Shown: positions 1 to 7,534 of the stretch, in pieces
Layout: each line of letters opens with the position of its first letter
How positions within the stretch are numbered: position 1 is the stretch's first letter
DNA from: an uncultured Lachnospiraceae bacterium
GTDB taxonomy: Bacteria > Bacillota > Clostridia > Lachnospirales > Lachnospiraceae
Direction of reading: 5' to 3'
NCBI GenBank assembly: GCA_910586125.1
Contig: CAJUHP010000007.1
Location: 1-64,000 of the forward strand
DNA length: 64,000 nt
Notes under the pieces: generated by a model
What the model saw: the letters and a program-made list of their open reading frames with translations, nothing else
Told to the model about the DNA's origin: nothing
Databases searched by the model: none
Made by a program: the position numbers and the translations under genes

Positions 1-141
1 TATATCCACAAATGCCGGAATATCCACACAGGAAATCCTTGACACATATACAGAATGGCTTCTGATCCTTTCCTTGAAGCGGAGCCTGTTAATTATACCG
101 TCAGTGATGAGGAAATCCTCAAACGTCTTTACGGTCTATGA
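1..141 (+). pseudogene. broken reading frame at the left edge
   Basis: One forward frame reads IlDTYTEW-like protein sequence up to about position 50. A second frame continues from there as SDPFLEAEPVNYTVSDEE and stops at 139-141. Joining them needs one frame change near position 50. This suggests the decayed or frameshifted C-terminus of a gene that begins outside the window. I do not recognise the family. The fragment lies beside repeat-rich, mobile-element-like DNA, which fits a remnant. Chance open frames remain possible. Confidence 0.25.
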
Positions 142-150
142 TGAACCTAA

Positions 151-324
151 GATTATCCCGAATTATTCTCCCTAAGCGAGAGATTTAGGAAAGCTGGCCG
201 TGTAAATGACTAAAAAGTTATCCCGAATATTTCTCAAAGAAATGCCGCTGTTACTGACTTTCTTTGATGTATTCGGGATAATCTGACTTTCGGTATAACC
301 AGTATTGTCCCGAATTCGGGACAA
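151..324. repeat. five copies of an 11-bp motif in direct and inverted order
   Basis: The motif TTRTCCCGAAT occurs forward at 153-163, 218-228 and 305-315, and reversed at 271-281 and 314-324. The last two copies overlap in a perfect 20-bp palindrome at 305-324. The outer pair forms a perfect 13-bp inverted repeat (151-163 with 271-283). There is no credible gene here. Such spaced motif copies look like binding sites of a recombinase, transposase or repressor; this is inference, because no cognate protein gene is present in the window. Confidence 0.6.
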
Positions 325-338
325 ATGAGGCAAGCAAT

Positions 339-472
339 GCAATCTTCCGTAAGATTGCGTATTTTGGCAGGAATACCGGAAACGGATTCCTGCCAAAATG
401 CTTGTTGGTGACATGTCCCCAAACCCCTGAGATCATCACCTGCGGTGATGGCTGCGCGTTCCGTTGGAACGC
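339..472. repeat. run of four perfect hairpins
   Basis: Four perfect inverted repeats follow each other: 8 bp with a 4-nt loop (339-358), 14 bp with an 11-nt loop (361-374 with 386-399), 6 bp with a 3-nt loop (435-449) and 7 bp with a 3-nt loop (456-472). None has a U-tract, so they are not ordinary terminators. Together with the motif array to the left they fill the roughly 360 bp between the broken left-edge frame and the intron, where I see no real gene. Confidence 0.6.
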
Positions 473-538
473 TGAAGATGGAAACCTAATATCTTGCAAA
501 ATAGGGTAGAGGGAGAATAGTTTCTCGCCCCTCCCATT

Positions 539-569
539 GAACCGTACGTACGGGTCTCGTATACGGCTC
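539..569 (-). ncRNA. group II intron domain V
   Basis: A 31-nt hairpin that begins GAGCCGTA and ends TACGGTTC on the minus strand, just downstream of the maturase stop. This is the catalytic domain V of group II introns. A second stem (about 503-535) is domain VI. Confidence 0.85.
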
Positions 570-575
570 TACAAC

Positions 576-1880
576 TTATATTCCAACTTTTACTAAGTAA
601 TAGGATAGGGGATTGAGCAATCCGGCTCCATCTTTTATCCTATTTTCAAGTAAATCTTTACTGATAATGAAATTCACTATGTTCATTCCACTTCTTCTAT
701 ACCACCCAAGTCTTGAATTCGCAACTTTATATATATCCTCTTGACTAAATCCATTGTGGTTCTTCCTGTTCAGGTGACAAAGGTTTCTGTAAATGGTTTT
801 CGGCTTCTTCCATTGCTTCATGACTATCACTCTTATCTTGTGTCTAAGCCATTGCCCTAACTCTTCCATAAACCGCTTCATCTGCCCGATGCGAAAGTAG
901 TTTATCCATCCTCTTACAATCTCATTTACACGTTTGATTGTAACCACCAGTGGTCTTGCTATCGCTTTTCCCCTTTTCAGGTATTCACTCAGCTTCCCCT
1001 TAAGCTTCTTTTTCTTTTCCGTAGTAGGTTTTACTTTCCACTCACCACCGTTTTTCAGAAATGTGAATCCCAGATATTTGCTTCGCATTGGTCTGACTGC
1101 CTTTGTTTTGGCTACGTTTACTTTTAGGAATAATTTCCGTTCCAACCAGCTGCATACAGACTCCATTACCCGTTCAGCTGACTTTTCACTTCTTGTGAAA
1201 ATCAGTACATCATCCGCATATCTTGTAAAACGCAGTCCTCTGCCTTCCAGTTCTTTGTCCAATTTATCCAGATAGATATTTGAGCACACGACGGAAAGCG
1301 GTCCGCCTTGTGGTACTCCGGTGACAGTCGCTTTTTCCAGTCCGTTTTCCATTACGCCTGCTTTCAGATATTTCCGAATCAGATTTAATGTGGTACTGTC
1401 ATTTACCTGTTCTCTTAGTATCTGAATTAATCTGTCGTGATTTACCTTATCGAAAAACTGTTCTATATCTATATCCACCACCCATTCATATCCATCATTT
1501 AAGTATTCCAATGCCTGTCTGATGGCATCATGACAACTCCTCCCTGGTCTGAAACCATAGCTGTAGTCACTGAATATTTCTTCATAAATATCCGATATGG
1601 GCTGTGCTATTGCCTGCTGTATGGTTCTGTCAAGTGCTGTTGGGATTCCCAAAGGGCGCTGTTTCCCATTATCTTTTGGAATATATACCCTCCGGACTGG
1701 TTTCGGTATATAAGTTCTATTCCTAAGGGATGTAACTATTTTCTCCCTGTTCTCTCTTATATAACTTCCCAGTTCTTCTACTGTAACTCCATCCACCCCG
1801 CCTGCACCTCTGTTGGCGACTACCTTTTTATAGGCTCTGTTCAGATTTTCTTTTGATAAAACCACTTCAATCAATTCCAT
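576..1880 (-). CDS. ltrA: group II intron reverse transcriptase/maturase
   Basis: A 434-residue intron-encoded protein that binds and helps splice its own intron RNA and copies it into DNA at a new site. Reverse transcriptase motifs run from residue 60 to 280: SYGFRPGRSCHDAI near 107-120, VDIDIEQFFDKVNHD near 135-149, GVPQGGPLS near 188-196 and the catalytic YADD at 221-224. The maturase (X) domain follows, with WINYF near residue 330. There is no HNH endonuclease domain at the C-terminus. That absence, the size and the terminator target fit class C introns. The gene is intact, so the intron may still be mobile. Confidence 0.95.
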   Translation of the reverse strand: MELIEVVLSKENLNRAYKKVVANRGAGGVDGVTVEELGSYIRENREKIVTSLRNRTYIPKPVRRVYIPKDNGKQRPLGIPTALDRTIQQAIAQPISDIYEEIFSDYSYGFRPGRSCHDAIRQALEYLNDGYEWVVDIDIEQFFDKVNHDRLIQILREQVNDSTTLNLIRKYLKAGVMENGLEKATVTGVPQGGPLSVVCSNIYLDKLDKELEGRGLRFTRYADDVLIFTRSEKSAERVMESVCSWLERKLFLKVNVAKTKAVRPMRSKYLGFTFLKNGGEWKVKPTTEKKKKLKGKLSEYLKRGKAIARPLVVTIKRVNEIVRGWINYFRIGQMKRFMEELGQWLRHKIRVIVMKQWKKPKTIYRNLCHLNRKNHNGFSQEDIYKVANSRLGWYRRSGMNIVNFIISKDLLENRIKDGAGLLNPLSYYLVKVGI

Positions 1881-2387
1881 TGTTGTTACTCCTCTGGCTT
1901 ATCCCAAAATTCATACATATCGCCCCTCTGGGTATAAGCAGTTCCTCTCGGTTACGTTCCTACCCTTCCTGCCCACCCGATTTCTGGCTTATATATTATT
2001 TTGAACATAACGATTCGTACTATAAATCGTTTCAGTCCTTCAGCTTTCGCCTACTATGACATCATCTGACTCCCTCTCCAAACCTTTTTCGACCATACCC
2101 TTAGGTATGTGAGTAGGGTCTCCCGAGGTAAGACACTAATCTTTCGTTCCACAACCTCTTGATTTACAATTTCGGTTTACGTTTACCCTTAGGGCTTCGG
2201 TTTGTATTGCAACCTTACCCACCTGATCGCCTTATCAAGTTTCTGTTCGTAGGCTCAAGAACTTTGCTACACCACTTCCTTCATCCATACCATTACTGAT
2301 ACCGACTTGTGGTTCGCTACACTTGGCGGTAAATACCCGTGACTGGACTTTCACCAGTAAGGTTAGTGCCATGCTCGGCACACAATA

Positions 2388-2430
2388 AAAAATGCTATGC
2401 AATTAGTGAACCTTTTGCATAGCATTTTCT
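2388..2430 (-). terminator. terminator hairpin, intron target
   Basis: A 13-bp stem (AAAATGCTATGCA with TGCATAGCATTTT) is followed on the minus strand by a T-rich stretch and then, within a few bases, by the intron 5' end. It ends transcription of the minus gene at 2455-3150. Its immediate adjacency to the intron is what class C intron insertion predicts. Confidence 0.8.
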
Positions 2431-2454
2431 ATTTTTCCGTTTACCTGGCGTAAG

Positions 2455-3150
2455 TCATAAGTTTTGTAATGTTTCCTTATGGGCTACTGCCATTTCCGGG
2501 TGGCTCTTTTTTTCTTTTGTCTTTTTTACCGTCTTGTCTGTTTCCTCTTTCCCAGGCCTTTCGTTTGTTTTCTTTTCTCTTGCCTCCGGTTGGGTCGGCT
2601 CCGATTCGATCGCTTTCCCTGGCTCGGTCCCTTCCCGACTCTCTCCTGCCGGTTCTTCCTGCCAAGACCCGGCCTCCGGCCCTCTTCCCGTCACGCCCCA
2701 CAGCTTTTCTTCAATCAGGGCGTTTACCTCTTTTGCCCCCTGGATAAACCGGAAATCTTCTTCTGTCGTTCCCAGGATGTTTCCCGTACAGGCACGATCT
2801 AATTCTCTTTGAAACCGCTCATATACCGCCCGCACCCGTCCACGTAATGAACCCATGTCACGCCCTGGCCCTTTCCGGTACATCCCGCGGCCTTCTGTTT
2901 GAATTTCCCCCGATGCCAACAGCATCTTAAATCCTCCGGCAATGACTCCTGGCCTCAGCCGTCCCCGGCCTTTATCCTGCTCTTTCAGGTAAGAGGCAAT
3001 CTCCCGGCGCTCATGGACTTCCCCGTCCTGCAAGCATTCCAGAATCCACTTTTTGGCCTCCATACTCGCCGAGCCAAACTCGTCCTGCGGCTGCTCTTTT
3101 CTTTCCTTGCTTCTTTCTAACATGTTTTCCTCGTTTTTCATTTTCACCAT
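2455..3150 (-). CDS. hypothetical protein, winged-helix-like N-terminus and charged tail
   Basis: The first ~100 residues of this 231-residue protein look like a small helical or winged-helix domain, with a stretch (WILECLQDGEVHERREIASY, residues 35-54) typical of DNA-binding or regulatory subunits of mobile elements. From about residue 165 to the end the protein is low-complexity and rich in E, K, P and T, probably disordered. The start has a good GGGAGG site about 9 nt upstream. It is followed by the terminator and intron described here. No family recognised; placement suggests plasmid or ICE-derived cargo, which is inference. Confidence 0.6.
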   Translation of the reverse strand: MVKMKNEENMLERSKERKEQPQDEFGSASMEAKKWILECLQDGEVHERREIASYLKEQDKGRGRLRPGVIAGGFKMLLASGEIQTEGRGMYRKGPGRDMGSLRGRVRAVYERFQRELDRACTGNILGTTEEDFRFIQGAKEVNALIEEKLWGVTGRGPEAGSWQEEPAGESREGTEPGKAIESEPTQPEAREKKTNERPGKEETDKTVKKTKEKKSHPEMAVAHKETLQNL

Positions 3151-3389
3151 TCTGTTTTCCTCCCTTCATTGGATAGCCCTATCATAACGCCGCAAAGCGG
3201 GTTTGTCTGTGGCCAGAATAGCCAGACTTTTCTACTGCTTTTTAGCGCATCTGCCGGTTTTTAACAGATCAACATGTCGTTCCTTTTCCTTTGCCCAGAG
3301 TCTACCCCTCTTCTTTTCCGACTTTTCTCTCCTTCCCTCTGTTTTTCTCTATCGGCCCCCTAAGTTGAGTCAAAACTTGAGTCAGCCTC

Positions 3390-3417
3390 TTGACTTTTTC
3401 CCATTTTCCTCTATAAT
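3390..3417 (+). promoter_or_regulatory. sigma-A promoter of queT
   Basis: TTGACT at 3390-3395, a 16-bp spacer and a perfect TATAAT at 3412-3417. Transcription would start near 3424, giving a leader of about 90 nt. That leader contains a 12-bp hairpin (about 3419-3460) and the preQ1-type aptamer. The rest of the 365-bp gap upstream (3151-3389) contains no gene, only an 8-bp direct repeat TTGAGTCA. Confidence 0.75.
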
Positions 3418-3465
3418 AAAAGTCCGGGAACGCCCCTATAACAAGGCTTTCCCGGACTTTGAATC

Positions 3466-3508
3466 CGTGTGTTCGCAACCTTCCACACGTAAAACAAAAC
3501 TAAAGGAG
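3466..3508 (+). promoter_or_regulatory. candidate preQ1-I riboswitch
   Basis: A 6-bp stem (CGTGTG 3466-3471 with CACACG 3484-3489) closes a loop TTCGCAACCTTC. An A-rich stretch AAAACAAAACTA follows, then the Shine-Dalgarno AAAGGAG. The small stem, the loop starting TTCG, the A-rich tail and an ACTAAAGG element overlapping the ribosome site match the preQ1-I aptamer. Loop CCTT (3479-3482) can pair with AAGG (3503-3506), which would hide the ribosome site of queT when preQ1 is bound. The downstream gene is a QueT homologue, which strongly supports the call. Confidence 0.75.
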
Positions 3509-3515
3509 AAAAAAC

Positions 3516-4013
3516 ATGAAAGAACGTCAAAACAAAGTAACTTTTCTAACCTATGGGGCAGTTATCGCCGCTCTCTATGTGGTACTGACCCTGCCGTTCG
3601 CCTCGTTTGCGTTCGGAGCGATACAGTTCCGCTTTGCGGAGGCTCTGACCATTCTGCCGTATTTCACGCCGGCGGCCATCCCGGGCATAACCATCGGCTG
3701 TTTTCTTGCGAATTTGCTGGGAGGCGCGCCGGTTTTGGATATTGTTTTCGGCTCTCTGGCCACACTGATCGGCGCTCTTATTTCCTACCGGCTTCGCCGG
3801 CGAAAAGCTCTGGTATGCCTGCCGCCGATCCTGGCCAATACCCTTGTAATTCCCTGGGTTCTGCGCTTTGCCTACGGCGTACCGGATGCGATTCCTTATC
3901 TGATGTTTACCGTGGGAATGAGCGAATGTATTGCTGTTGGTCTTCTGGGAAATTTACTTCTTGTTGCCCTTTCTCCGGTAAAAAAGCTGCTCTTTGAAAA
4001 ATGTCATGCGTAG
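3516..4013 (+). CDS. queT: QueT-family queuosine precursor ECF transporter S component
   Basis: A 165-residue, five- to six-helix membrane protein. The N-terminal half carries the QueT signature: ALYVVLTLPFASFAFGAIQF near residues 19-38, then RFAEALTILPYF and GCFLANLLGGAPVLDIVFGS. QueT proteins are the substrate-binding subunits of energy-coupling-factor transporters for preQ1/queuosine precursors and use a shared EcfA/A'/T module encoded elsewhere. The ribosome site AAAGGAG lies 7 nt before the ATG and forms part of the candidate riboswitch. The gene has its own promoter and terminator and is monocistronic. Confidence 0.9.
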   Translation: MKERQNKVTFLTYGAVIAALYVVLTLPFASFAFGAIQFRFAEALTILPYFTPAAIPGITIGCFLANLLGGAPVLDIVFGSLATLIGALISYRLRRRKALVCLPPILANTLVIPWVLRFAYGVPDAIPYLMFTVGMSECIAVGLLGNLLLVALSPVKKLLFEKCHA

Positions 4014-4023
4014 AGAGAGGGAA

Positions 4024-4057
4024 AGCGCCGTTTTTATACGGCGCTCTTCTTTTTTTT
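4024..4057 (+). terminator. terminator of queT
   Basis: Stem AGCGCCGT/ACGGCGCT with a 6-nt loop, then a CTTCT8 tract on the plus strand. It overlaps the last codons of the convergent gene at 4034. Confidence 0.85.
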
Positions 4058-4972
4058 AGGCTTATCAATAATATCTTCCACAACCTTTTCTGGAGGAAGC
4101 AACAATGCTTCCGGCTTTCCGATATAGCCTTTGATATGTTTAAAGGCCATTCCGTAAGAGTAACCGTCGGTGATCCGTTCATCGGCCACAAATTTCATAT
4201 GCAGATAGACGCGCCGTCTCAGGCTGCCGTCCCTCTGTGTCTCGTATACCACTTCCTTGTTGCCGATGGCCCCGAAGATGGACAGTGTGCCAAACTCATA
4301 GATATGATGATATACGGCGTCCATACCAAAAGAACCCATATTGGTGATAAAAGCCGTAGTGTGAAACGGACTCAGATTTGTCAGAGCCCTCGGCAATAGT
4401 CCCAGCTTATCCCCCTTTTTTAGCAGCCAAAATACCAGCTTCATCAACACATTTGGTATGCTGCCAAGGGCAACTTCCAGCGCATCAAAATTTGTCTTGT
4501 TTTCATCCTCCTTTACAGAGGATACCGTGCGGTCAATTTTTGCCATCTCCGCATTGATTTTATCTGCCACATCTTGCAGGGTATCTTCCGGATCAAAAAA
4601 CGGCATCAGCGTGGTGCGTTCCCCGGCCAAGCTCATGCCTTTTTTGACTACCATTGCCATCTTAATGTGATTTCTGGCATAAATACGACGGTTTTGTTCA
4701 AAACGATTAATCTTCGGGACTTGAGAGATGGTCCGCACCATAGCGGCAAAAATTAGTTGGTACAAAGTTAGTCCGGGTATCTGCCCGGCCCGCATATCAC
4801 GAATAAATTCCTGCGTGTGTGTGATATCAATCTTATCCTCAAATAACACCCAACTGTCTGCCATCGTTGTCATGATATATGGGATTACCTTACTCATAGG
4901 GTCCATGTTACGGACTAAAAAACCGTCATTGCGGTCGCCCCATCTCCTCTTTCTTCCCTCAAACGGCTGCAT
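4034..4972 (-). CDS. 2-oxoacid dehydrogenase acyltransferase-fold protein with altered active site
   Basis: About 312 residues resembling the catalytic domain of dihydrolipoyl acyltransferases (E2) and related chloramphenicol-acetyltransferase-fold proteins. It has no lipoyl domain and there are no E1 or E3 genes nearby, so it is not a normal pyruvate dehydrogenase subunit. At the place of the catalytic HxxxDG motif it reads ERITDG, so the essential histidine is replaced by glutamate. Start chosen at MQPFEG because AAAGGAG lies 7 nt upstream; an upstream ATG at 5020 lacks a ribosome site. Its role is unknown. Confidence 0.75.
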   Translation of the reverse strand: MQPFEGRKRRWGDRNDGFLVRNMDPMSKVIPYIMTTMADSWVLFEDKIDITHTQEFIRDMRAGQIPGLTLYQLIFAAMVRTISQVPKINRFEQNRRIYARNHIKMAMVVKKGMSLAGERTTLMPFFDPEDTLQDVADKINAEMAKIDRTVSSVKEDENKTNFDALEVALGSIPNVLMKLVFWLLKKGDKLGLLPRALTNLSPFHTTAFITNMGSFGMDAVYHHIYEFGTLSIFGAIGNKEVVYETQRDGSLRRRVYLHMKFVADERITDGYSYGMAFKHIKGYIGKPEALLLPPEKVVEDIIDKPKKKKSAV

Positions 4973-5182
4973 TTCCGACTCCTTTATGATTTTTTCGTTT
5001 TCTTTACAGAATTTTAACATTTTCCATTGTATCGGACGGGGAAATGAAAGTCAACCGAATCCGAAAAATCTTGCGAAATTCTTAAAAAACCGTTTTAACC
5101 GCAGAAGGGCTTTTCCTTTTGCCGGTTCTATTGTAAAATAGGGAAGAAAAATATGGAAAGCGTCAGGTTGAGATAAGATTTT

Positions 5183-6490
5183 ATGAAGAATGAAAAAAAA
5201 GGAATGACCAACCGGGTAGTTAAAAATTCCGTCTGGATTATCAGCGAGAGACTGATACAGGCGGCTATCTCTTTTTTTATTCAGGTTGCGACGATCAATT
5301 ATATGGAACCAGAATCCTGGGGCGTGATCAGTTACTGTACAGCTTTTGTCAACGTCTTTTTATCTTTGTCTGCTCTGGGACTTGAGTACGTGGTTATCAA
5401 GGAATTGACAGCCAATCCAAATGAGAAGGATGAAATTATGGGCTCCGCTTTGCTGATGCGGCTGCTTTCTGGGATTTTATCTGTGTTTTGTATGTTGTTT
5501 TTGGTGGGTCTTACCAGGGATTTTCGCTCCTTTGATCTGTTTATTGCGCTGCTGATCTCTCTGCAGCTTCTGTTCCGCCTTTCAGATCTGATTGACTTCT
5601 ACTTTCAATCCCGCTTGGAGAGCAAGCATGTGTCGATTGCCAAAGGAATCACGTATGCCATCGTAGCCTGCTGGAAAATCTATATCATTATAACCGCTAA
5701 ATCCGAACCATATTTTGCTTTTTCTTATACCCTGGATGCCATGGTGATCTGCCTGATTCTTATATATCTCTATTTTAAGGAGGCAAGACCACGGCTTCGC
5801 TTTTCGGCTGTCTGGTGCCGCAGAATGCTGCATCAGAGCAAACATTTTATTCTGGCCTCCATGATTACAATGGTCTATTCAGAGATGGATCGGCTCATGC
5901 TGGGGAATCTGTGCAGCGACACGGAAATTGCAGTATATACGACGGCTTACGGCATTGCCATGGTCTGGGTATTTATTCCCAATGCGATCATGACCTCCTA
6001 CCGTCCAGCAATCATGGAAGGACATGCTTCGGGCACCAATTATCTAGAGCGGGTGCGCACACTGTATTCTATCATCATCTGGATCGGTATTGCGGCGGGA
6101 ATCGGTGTGATGCTGTTTGGCGGCTGGTTTTTTAAAACTTTTTACCGCAGCGAGTATATGGCCAGTGTCCCCAGTCTGTATCTGCTGATCTGGAGTACTC
6201 TATTCTCCCATTTGGCAGTAGCCCGATCCACTTGGCTGGTCTGCGAAGGGCTAAACCGGTATTCCGAATTGTTTCCTATCTGGGGCGCTCTGGTTAATCT
6301 GGGCTTAAATGCGCTGCTGATTCCCCGGATGGGAGCCGCCGGGGCTTCCTTAGCCACTCTGGTCACACAGATTGCCGTAACGATGATTGCACCGTTGTTT
6401 TACCGGGCGACGCGGCCCTCTGTGGGACATATGGTACAGGCGTTTTTTGCAAAAGATCTGTTGGAAAGAATAAAGGGACTGCGCAGATGA
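5183..6490 (+). CDS. polysaccharide flippase (Wzx/RfbX-like, MATE superfamily)
   Basis: A 435-residue protein with about 12 to 14 predicted transmembrane helices. The N-terminus (NSVWIISERLIQAAISFFIQ) and repeated helix pairs match lipid-linked oligosaccharide flippases, which turn undecaprenyl-linked repeat units across the membrane. No glycosyltransferase or polymerase genes lie beside it, so the polymer it serves cannot be told. The ribosome site is weak. It converges on the PHP gene, with a perfect hairpin between them. Confidence 0.85.
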   Translation: MKNEKKGMTNRVVKNSVWIISERLIQAAISFFIQVATINYMEPESWGVISYCTAFVNVFLSLSALGLEYVVIKELTANPNEKDEIMGSALLMRLLSGILSVFCMLFLVGLTRDFRSFDLFIALLISLQLLFRLSDLIDFYFQSRLESKHVSIAKGITYAIVACWKIYIIITAKSEPYFAFSYTLDAMVICLILIYLYFKEARPRLRFSAVWCRRMLHQSKHFILASMITMVYSEMDRLMLGNLCSDTEIAVYTTAYGIAMVWVFIPNAIMTSYRPAIMEGHASGTNYLERVRTLYSIIIWIGIAAGIGVMLFGGWFFKTFYRSEYMASVPSLYLLIWSTLFSHLAVARSTWLVCEGLNRYSELFPIWGALVNLGLNALLIPRMGAAGASLATLVTQIAVTMIAPLFYRATRPSVGHMVQAFFAKDLLERIKGLRR

Positions 6491-6515
6491 AGCAGATTTA
6501 TCAAAAGAGAGAGCC

Positions 6516-6545
6516 AAGAATCATGATGGAGGTATCATGATTCTT
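6516..6545. terminator. hairpin between convergent genes
   Basis: A perfect 12-bp stem AAGAATCATGAT/ATCATGATTCTT with a 6-nt loop lies between the two convergent stop codons. It has no U-tract, so termination activity is uncertain. Confidence 0.5.
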
Positions 6546-6547
6546 CC

Positions 6548-7378
6548 TCACAAAATCCCTTTCAGGTCAAGCATGGGCAGAGATATCTCCAAGGCGCCAA
6601 CCGAAAATCCTTCACTTTTGTTAAATTCTCCGTGGCAATCACAACCGCCGGTGATTCGCATATTGTTTTTTTTGCAAAAGTGGACACAGATATCCACAGC
6701 GTCTTTTGTGTGTGACGGGTAAAAGCATTCAATTCCTCCTAACCCACACAACCTCATTTCTCTGAGCATGGATGCAAATCCGCCTGGATTTCGTTCGTAC
6801 AAATATCCCGGATGTGCCAAAACGGGAACTCCGCCTGCTCGTCTGACCATTTCGCAGAAGTCCGACATATTGCATTCGCCAAAATCTGATAAATGATTCG
6901 GCATCCCATACCTTCTGTAAATGGTTTCATTCGCTTCCTCATATGTTTTTGCAGCGCCTTTGGCCACCGCATAATACAGATATTTCCATCCGCCCTTTTC
7001 TTTTGGATATGCAAAATGACGATATTCTTCCAAAGACATTTGTGGATAATCCTGCATCATATTAAAAACGATATATTCACACTCGATCGCCTTATACTGT
7101 TTATCCATAAATGTTTTCATTTTTGCATCGTTTGGATCGAAACTGTATGCGAGCATATGCAGGCTTTCCCCTTTCCACAGGATCTCCAGTTCCACCCCCA
7201 GCACATATTTCATCCCGTTATCCCTGCAAATTTCAGGCAAAACAGAATACGCGCCGATGGTTGCATGATCACATATGGAAAGCAAACCAACATTTCTCTT
7301 TTTAGCAAGCGCTACAATTTCTTCAGGCGAACGGGAACTATCAGAATACATTGAATGAATATGCAGATCAACTTTCAT
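6548..7378 (-). CDS. PHP-domain phosphoesterase
   Basis: A 276-residue protein of the polymerase and histidinol phosphatase superfamily. The metal-binding motifs are present: DLHIHS (residues 4-9), CDHAT near residue 36, GVELE, HPGY and the C-terminal DCHGE. It resembles the YciV/RnaAM group of 3',5'-nucleoside bisphosphate phosphatases, though the exact substrate is open. Start set at MKVDLHIH because the family begins right at the DxHxH motif; AAAGGA lies about 13 nt upstream. It is a different branch from the HisK-like gene at 20.9 kb. Confidence 0.85.
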   Translation of the reverse strand: MKVDLHIHSMYSDSSRSPEEIVALAKKRNVGLLSICDHATIGAYSVLPEICRDNGMKYVLGVELEILWKGESLHMLAYSFDPNDAKMKTFMDKQYKAIECEYIVFNMMQDYPQMSLEEYRHFAYPKEKGGWKYLYYAVAKGAAKTYEEANETIYRRYGMPNHLSDFGECNMSDFCEMVRRAGGVPVLAHPGYLYERNPGGFASMLREMRLCGLGGIECFYPSHTKDAVDICVHFCKKNNMRITGGCDCHGEFNKSEGFSVGALEISLPMLDLKGIL

Positions 7379-7534
7379 AATGATATCCCATTCCTTTCGC
7401 TTCATTCAGGCATAAAACATTATGAAAATGTATCCCTGAGCTTATTTTTGTTATATTTTTTTCTCTTCTATAACGGATCTCTATACCACCACAATCAGTA
7501 TAACATGCCAAAACCTTATTTCAAGATTCCCATA

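Larger units (their letters stand above)
501..2383 (-). mobile_element. class C group II intron, complete
   Basis: The minus strand begins GTGTGCC at 2383, matching the GUGYG 5' end of group II introns. It carries about 500 nt of structured RNA (domains I-III), then the maturase gene, then domain V at 539-569 with paired arms GAGCCGTA and TACGGTTC, then a domain VI stem. The likely 3' end CCCTAT lies at about 501. The element sits directly downstream of the rho-independent hairpin of the minus gene at 2455-3150, which is the standard target of class C introns. Total length is about 1.88 kb. Both ends were read from consensus; the 3' end is good to a few bases. Confidence 0.88.

Noticed and set aside
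1..30. Two ATATCCACA 9-mers resembling DnaA boxes 18 bp apart
   Set aside because: They lie within a repeated protein-coding-like pattern and there are no further boxes or replication genes; no origin is supported.
3203..3997. Long plus-strand ORF overlapping queT
   Set aside because: It is out of frame with the clear QueT gene, has no ribosome site and is a shadow frame.
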